From CAZNPW01 sp964575185 (GTDB lineage: Bacteria > Pseudomonadota > Alphaproteobacteria > Rhodobacterales > Rhodobacteraceae), in contig CAZNPW010000021.1 of assembly GCA_964575185.1 (NCBI GenBank), positions 1 to 53,201 on the forward strand: DNA of 53,201 nucleotides. The letters run 5' to 3'. The notes under the pieces were generated by a model. The model had not been told where the DNA came from. It did not search any database and worked only from the letters and a program-made list of their open reading frames with translations. The position numbers and the translations under genes were made by a program. Numbering within the stretch: position 1 is the first letter of the stretch; the number at the start of each line of letters is the position of its first letter. Shown here one piece after another: positions 49,864 to 53,201 of this stretch.

Positions 49864-50786
49864 GCCGCGACCCGCAGCGCGGGCAGCACGCGCTCGATCC
49901 GGTCGCGGATGGGTTCGTATTTCGCGGGCAGCATCAGGCGGGTTCCCATCGTCGCCTCGGGTTCGTCGACGGCGAAGCCCGGCGGGTCGGTCGCGATCTC
50001 GAACAGCACGCCGCCGGGTTCGCGGAAGTAGATGGCGTTGAAATACTGCCGGTCGATCTGCGGCGTCGTGCGGTGACCCGCGGCAGCGAGCGTCTCGATC
50101 CAGCCGCGCTGTTCGTCGTCGGTCCGCGCGCGGAAGGCAACGTGGTGGATGGTGCCCGCGCCGGGGCGGGGGTTCACCCGCGCGTCGGTGCGGATCAGGT
50201 CGACGATGTTGCCCATGGCATCCCCCGGCGCCCGCAGGCGCAGGCGTTCGGTGCCGTCCACGGTCTCGTGCCCGGCCTCGGCGTAGCCGAACACGTCCTG
50301 GAGAAGCCGCGCGGTGGGGCCGATGTCGCGTTCCCACAGGGTGACGCTGTGGAAGCCGCCGATCTCACCCCCTAAATGTGGGGTTTCGACAAGTTCGACG
50401 GGTGCGCCGTCGGGGTCGCGGAGGGTGAGGACGCGCTGGCCGAAGCGCTCGGCCAGGCCGAAGTCCTCGCCCGCAAGCGCGGCCTCGTCGACCCAGGTCT
50501 GGAAGGCGGCCTGCGGCACGGCATAGGCGTAGGCAGAGGCCATGCCCGGCCCGGCGCGGCCGGGGGCGGCGTCGGCGAAGGGAAAGAAGGTCAGGATCGT
50601 GCCGGGGCTTCCGCTGCGGTCGCCATAGTAGAGGTGATAGGTGTCGGGCGCGTCGAAGTTCACCGTCTTCTTGACCAGACGCTGGCGCAGGCGACCGGTG
50701 TAGAAGTCGACGTTCGCCTGCGCCGGGCCGCTGATCGCGGTGACGTGGTGGAGGCCGGGGATCTTCACGGACGGGGTCGTGGTCAT
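49860..50786 (-). CDS. VOC-family ring-cleaving dioxygenase (MhqO/MhqE-like)
   Basis: A 308-residue protein with two glyoxalase/VOC halves. The first half starts IPGLHHVTAISGPAQANVDF; the second has GFHSVTLWERD, GTIHHVAFRA and GVLFEIATDPPGFAVDEP. The histidines in these blocks and the glutamate in LFEIATD are the expected metal ligands. The family includes hydroquinone-specific ring-cleaving dioxygenases. ATG 50786 starts the family N-terminus (MTTTPSVKIPGLHHVT). It is translationally coupled to the carboxylesterase. No regulator gene is adjacent in this window. Confidence 0.9.
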   Translation of the reverse strand: MTTTPSVKIPGLHHVTAISGPAQANVDFYTGRLRQRLVKKTVNFDAPDTYHLYYGDRSGSPGTILTFFPFADAAPGRAGPGMASAYAYAVPQAAFQTWVDEAALAGEDFGLAERFGQRVLTLRDPDGAPVELVETPHLGGEIGGFHSVTLWERDIGPTARLLQDVFGYAEAGHETVDGTERLRLRAPGDAMGNIVDLIRTDARVNPRPGAGTIHHVAFRARTDDEQRGWIETLAAAGHRTTPQIDRQYFNAIYFREPGGVLFEIATDPPGFAVDEPEATMGTRLMLPAKYEPIRDRIERVLPALRVAA

Positions 50787-50887
50787 GGCAATCTCCGCGG
50801 TGCCGGGGTGATGCCGGGGATATGGCGCAACGCAGGCCCTGCGCAAATGCGAAATGGCGCGCCTATTCTGTGCGGGGACGCAGAGGA

Positions 50888-50945
50888 GGGGGCTGCCGCC
50901 CCCTTGCCGCTCGCGCGGCTCACCCCTGCGGATATTTGAGGGAAG
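50888..50945. repeat. Intergenic hairpin plus conserved-looking tail
   Basis: GGGGGC (50888-50893) and GCCCCC (50898-50903) form a 6-bp stem with loop TGCC, followed by a fixed-looking stretch ending CACCCCTGCGGATATTTGAG and GGAAGATGATG. It lies just downstream of the hydrolase gene on the minus strand and contributes that protein's last codons (SSSLKYPQG). I recall hairpin-plus-GGATATTTGA elements as frequent intergenic repeats in Rhodobacteraceae genomes; a whole-genome search would settle this. Confidence 0.45.
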
Positions 50946-51708
50946 ATGATGGCGCAACGAGTGTCTGCGTGAGGGCGCTTCCGGGGTCGGTCAGGGCGTC
51001 GACGACGTCGAAATGGTGGCGGCCGTCCTCGACCGTCCAGGGGCAGGCCCAGGCTTCGGCGAGCGTGCGGGCCTGCCAGAGGAAGGCGGGGCGCTCCCCG
51101 CCGCCGACCCAGACGTGGGCATTCGCAGGCGCGGGGTGGAGCGCGGGGCTTTCGGCCAGCGCCTCGGCCGCATCGAGGCGGAGGGTGGCGTTCATCGTCG
51201 TGGCCATGAGCGGGCGCAGGTCGGCGAGCGGCGAGATCGGGACGACGCGGGCGATGCCCGGCGCGGTCTGGGCGAGGCGGGCGGCGAGGTGGCCGCCGGC
51301 GGAGTGGCCCGTCAGGACGACCGGACCGGGGAGCAGGGGGAGGAGCGGCGCGAGCGCGGGGGTCATCGCGGCGATGCGGGCCGCGGGGGCGAGCGGGTAG
51401 CTCGGGATCGCGACGGCCCAGCCGCGGGCGACCGGCCCTGCGGCGAGGTGCGACCAGTCGCGGCGGCCGAAGCGCATCCAGTAGCCGCCGTGGATGAACA
51501 CCACCGTGCCCTGGGCCAGGCCGTCGGGCAGGAACAGGTCGAAGGCGAGGCCATGGCCGAAGGGCTGGTCCAGCCGGGCGCGGGCGGTGGCGCGGAAGTC
51601 CTGCGCCCGCTCTTGCCAGACGGACGGGAAGTCGTAGCCGCGCGGGATGAAATCGGCGTTGGCGTAGGCGCGGTCGGCCTCGGGGTCGGGGGTCTGGCCG
51701 GTGGACAT
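50920..51708 (-). CDS. Alpha/beta hydrolase, kynurenine-formamidase-like
   Basis: A 262-residue serine hydrolase. FIHGGYWMRFGRRDWSHLA gives the HGGYW oxyanion motif of kynurenine formamidase-like enzymes. VVLTGHSAGGHLAARLA is the nucleophile elbow, and EDGRHHFDVVDAL carries the catalytic histidine. Family members hydrolyse N-formylkynurenine or other small esters and amides; no tryptophan-degradation genes are adjacent, so the substrate is open. The last nine residues (SSSLKYPQG) come from a repeat-like sequence at the 3' end, which may have replaced the native terminus. It is divergent from the aldehyde dehydrogenase gene, with an 80-base gap. Confidence 0.85.
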   Translation of the reverse strand: MSTGQTPDPEADRAYANADFIPRGYDFPSVWQERAQDFRATARARLDQPFGHGLAFDLFLPDGLAQGTVVFIHGGYWMRFGRRDWSHLAAGPVARGWAVAIPSYPLAPAARIAAMTPALAPLLPLLPGPVVLTGHSAGGHLAARLAQTAPGIARVVPISPLADLRPLMATTMNATLRLDAAEALAESPALHPAPANAHVWVGGGERPAFLWQARTLAEAWACPWTVEDGRHHFDVVDALTDPGSALTQTLVAPSSSLKYPQG

Positions 51709-51788
51709 TTGATCAAAACCCCCGGCTCAACTGGACTCCCGGCCCGATTGGGTGCATGGAACGGCGCATCCACGCAAGGGAGGCCGCG

Positions 51789-53201
51789 ATGCTCGATTCC
51801 GTCACCAACCTGTCGGGGATGCTGAAGGACCCCGCGCTGCTGGAAACCCGGGCCTATGTCGCGGGGGAGTGGGTCGGGGCCGACGACGGCACGACGTTTC
51901 CGGTCATGAACCCGGCGCGCGGCGACGTGATCTGTCATGTGCCCGACATGGGCCGGGCGGAAACCGCGCGGGCCATCGCCGCCGCCGAGGCCGCGATGAA
52001 GGACTGGGCCGCGCGGCCGGCGAAGGAGCGCAGCGTCATCATGCGGCGCTGGTTCGACCTGATGATGGCCGCGCAGGACGACCTTGCGATGATCCTGACC
52101 GCCGAGATGGGCAAGCCGCTGGCGGAAGCGAAGGGCGAGATCGCCTATGGCGCGTCCTTCGTCGAATGGTTCGGCGAGGAGGCCAAGCGCATCTACGGCG
52201 AGACGGTGCCGGGCCACCAGCGCGACAAGCGGATCACGGTCTTGAAGCAGCCGATCGGGGTGGTGGGGTCGATCACGCCCTGGAACTTCCCCAACGCGAT
52301 GATTGCGCGGAAGGCCGCCCCGGCGCTGGCGGCGGGCTGCGGCTTCGTCGCGCGCCCCGCCGCCGAGACGCCGCTGTCGGCGCTGGCGATGGCGGTGCTG
52401 GGCGAACGGGCGGGGCTGCCGAAGGGGATCCTGTCGGTCATCACCTCGAAGAAGGCCTCGGACATCGGCAAGGAGTTCTGCGAGAACCCGGCGGTGCGCA
52501 AGCTGACCTTCACCGGGTCCACCGAAGTGGGCCGCATCCTGCTGCGCCAGGCGGCGGAGCAGGTGATGAAGTGCAGCATGGAGCTTGGCGGCAACGCGCC
52601 CTTCATCGTGTTCGACGACGCGGACCTGGACGCCGCGGTGGCGGGGGCGATGCTGTCGAAGTTCCGCAACAACGGGCAGACCTGCGTCTGCGCCAACCGC
52701 ATCTACGTGCAGGCCGGGGTCTACGACGCCTTCGCCGAGAAGCTCGCGACGGCGCTGGCGGGGGCGAAGGTCGGCGACGGGTTGTCGGGCGACGTGCAGT
52801 TCGGCCCGCTCATCAACATGGACGCGGTGGAGAAGGTCGAGGCGCACATCGCCGACGCGACGGCCCACGGGGCCAGGGTCGTCGCGGGCGGCAGGCGTCA
52901 CGCGCTCGGCGGGTCGTTCTTCGAGCCGACCATCGTGACGGGGGTGACGCAGGCCATGGCCGTCGCGCGCGAGGAAACCTTCGGCCCGCTCGCGCCCCTG
53001 TTCCGCTTCGAGACCGAGGCGGAGGCGATCCGGCTGGCCAACGACACGATCTTCGGGCTGGCGAGCTATTTCTACGCCCGCGACATCGGCCGCGTGACGC
53101 GGGTGCAGGAGGCGCTGGAATACGGGATCGTCGGCGTCAACACCGGGATCATCTCGACCGAGGTGGCCCCCTTTGGCGGGGTCAAGCAGTCGGGCCTGGG
53201 T
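51789..53201 (+). CDS. gabD: NAD(P)-dependent succinate-semialdehyde-type dehydrogenase (5' part)
   Basis: The first 471 residues of an aldehyde dehydrogenase; the frame is still open at the window end, lacking perhaps the last 20. It matches the succinate-semialdehyde dehydrogenase (GabD) group: ITPWNFPNAMIARK, FTGSTEVGRILL, the catalytic Glu in MELGGNAPFIVFDDADLD, the catalytic Cys in NNGQTCVCANRIYV, and EETFGPLAPLFRF. The residue before PAAETPLSA is Arg (VARPAAETP), where many family members have Lys. The ATG is preceded by AGGGAGG. It would oxidise succinate semialdehyde to succinate, for example in GABA breakdown; the precise substrate is inferred. Confidence 0.9.
   Translation, partial: MLDSVTNLSGMLKDPALLETRAYVAGEWVGADDGTTFPVMNPARGDVICHVPDMGRAETARAIAAAEAAMKDWAARPAKERSVIMRRWFDLMMAAQDDLAMILTAEMGKPLAEAKGEIAYGASFVEWFGEEAKRIYGETVPGHQRDKRITVLKQPIGVVGSITPWNFPNAMIARKAAPALAAGCGFVARPAAETPLSALAMAVLGERAGLPKGILSVITSKKASDIGKEFCENPAVRKLTFTGSTEVGRILLRQAAEQVMKCSMELGGNAPFIVFDDADLDAAVAGAMLSKFRNNGQTCVCANRIYVQAGVYDAFAEKLATALAGAKVGDGLSGDVQFGPLINMDAVEKVEAHIADATAHGARVVAGGRRHALGGSFFEPTIVTGVTQAMAVAREETFGPLAPLFRFETEAEAIRLANDTIFGLASYFYARDIGRVTRVQEALEYGIVGVNTGIISTEVAPFGGVKQSGLG

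Overview
The window is GC-rich (roughly 70 %) chromosomal DNA with a strong G/C bias at third codon positions. It looks like an alphaproteobacterium of the Rhodobacterales (Rhodobacteraceae). The clues are an FdsGBACD formate dehydrogenase operon, a CycM-type membrane cytochrome c next to pheA, a DUF1523 protein, a pgsA-moaD-moaE cluster beside uvrC and an SDR gene, and intergenic repeats of the kind I recall from this family. No genus can be named from sequence alone. No rRNA, tRNA, CRISPR array, transposase or prophage gene was seen.

Layout. 1-4932: the end of pheS, a GT61 glycosyltransferase gene, two small genes, then pheT. 4929-5008: a four-unit 20-bp tandem repeat holding the stop codons of two convergent genes. 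5005-7390: DUF1523 and small membrane genes, a cupin, and a P1-family (Ntn-hydrolase) peptidase. 7425-13257 (minus strand): moaE, moaD, pgsA, uvrC, a pteridine-reductase-like SDR, a 55-aa membrane/zinc-ribbon protein and an S49 protease, with one broken PDZ-like gene on the plus strand. 13336-20041 (plus): a LysR regulator and fdsGBACD, encoding an NAD-dependent molybdenum formate dehydrogenase with its maturation factor.

20042-35050 (minus strand) is the most interesting part. Six genes are packed with 4-base overlaps or a 20-base gap, so they are probably one operon. In transcription order they are an O-antigen ligase/polymerase-like protein, a GT4 glycosyltransferase, a single-module type I PKS (KS-AT-KR-DH-ACP-TE), a GT2 glycosyltransferase, an unusual single-module NRPS, and a 4'-phosphopantetheinyl transferase. 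The NRPS is formyltransferase, then an adenylation domain with a luciferase-like monooxygenase inserted in it, then a carrier domain. Its specificity residues read as glycine with one conservative change. A WecG/TagA glycosyltransferase is divergent at 35153. The pathway appears to make a small N-formylated, perhaps alpha-hydroxylated, glycine-started and once-extended acyl group in a surface-polysaccharide setting. The product is inferred, not known.

35886-44459: prephenate dehydratase, cytochrome c, and a yejABEF-type peptide ABC transporter with a GT4 gene coupled to its end. 44462-44529: three consecutive 22-nt inverted repeats at an exact 23-nt spacing. 44532-53201: a SPOR-domain D,D-carboxypeptidase, a HAD phosphatase, clpS, an RsmC-like methyltransferase, an SDR lacking its catalytic lysine, a carboxylesterase/ring-cleaving dioxygenase pair, a kynurenine-formamidase-like hydrolase, and the start of an aldehyde dehydrogenase running off the end. 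No gene-free stretch exceeds 300 bases; the largest (11247-11519) holds an AT-rich patch and one DnaA-box match.
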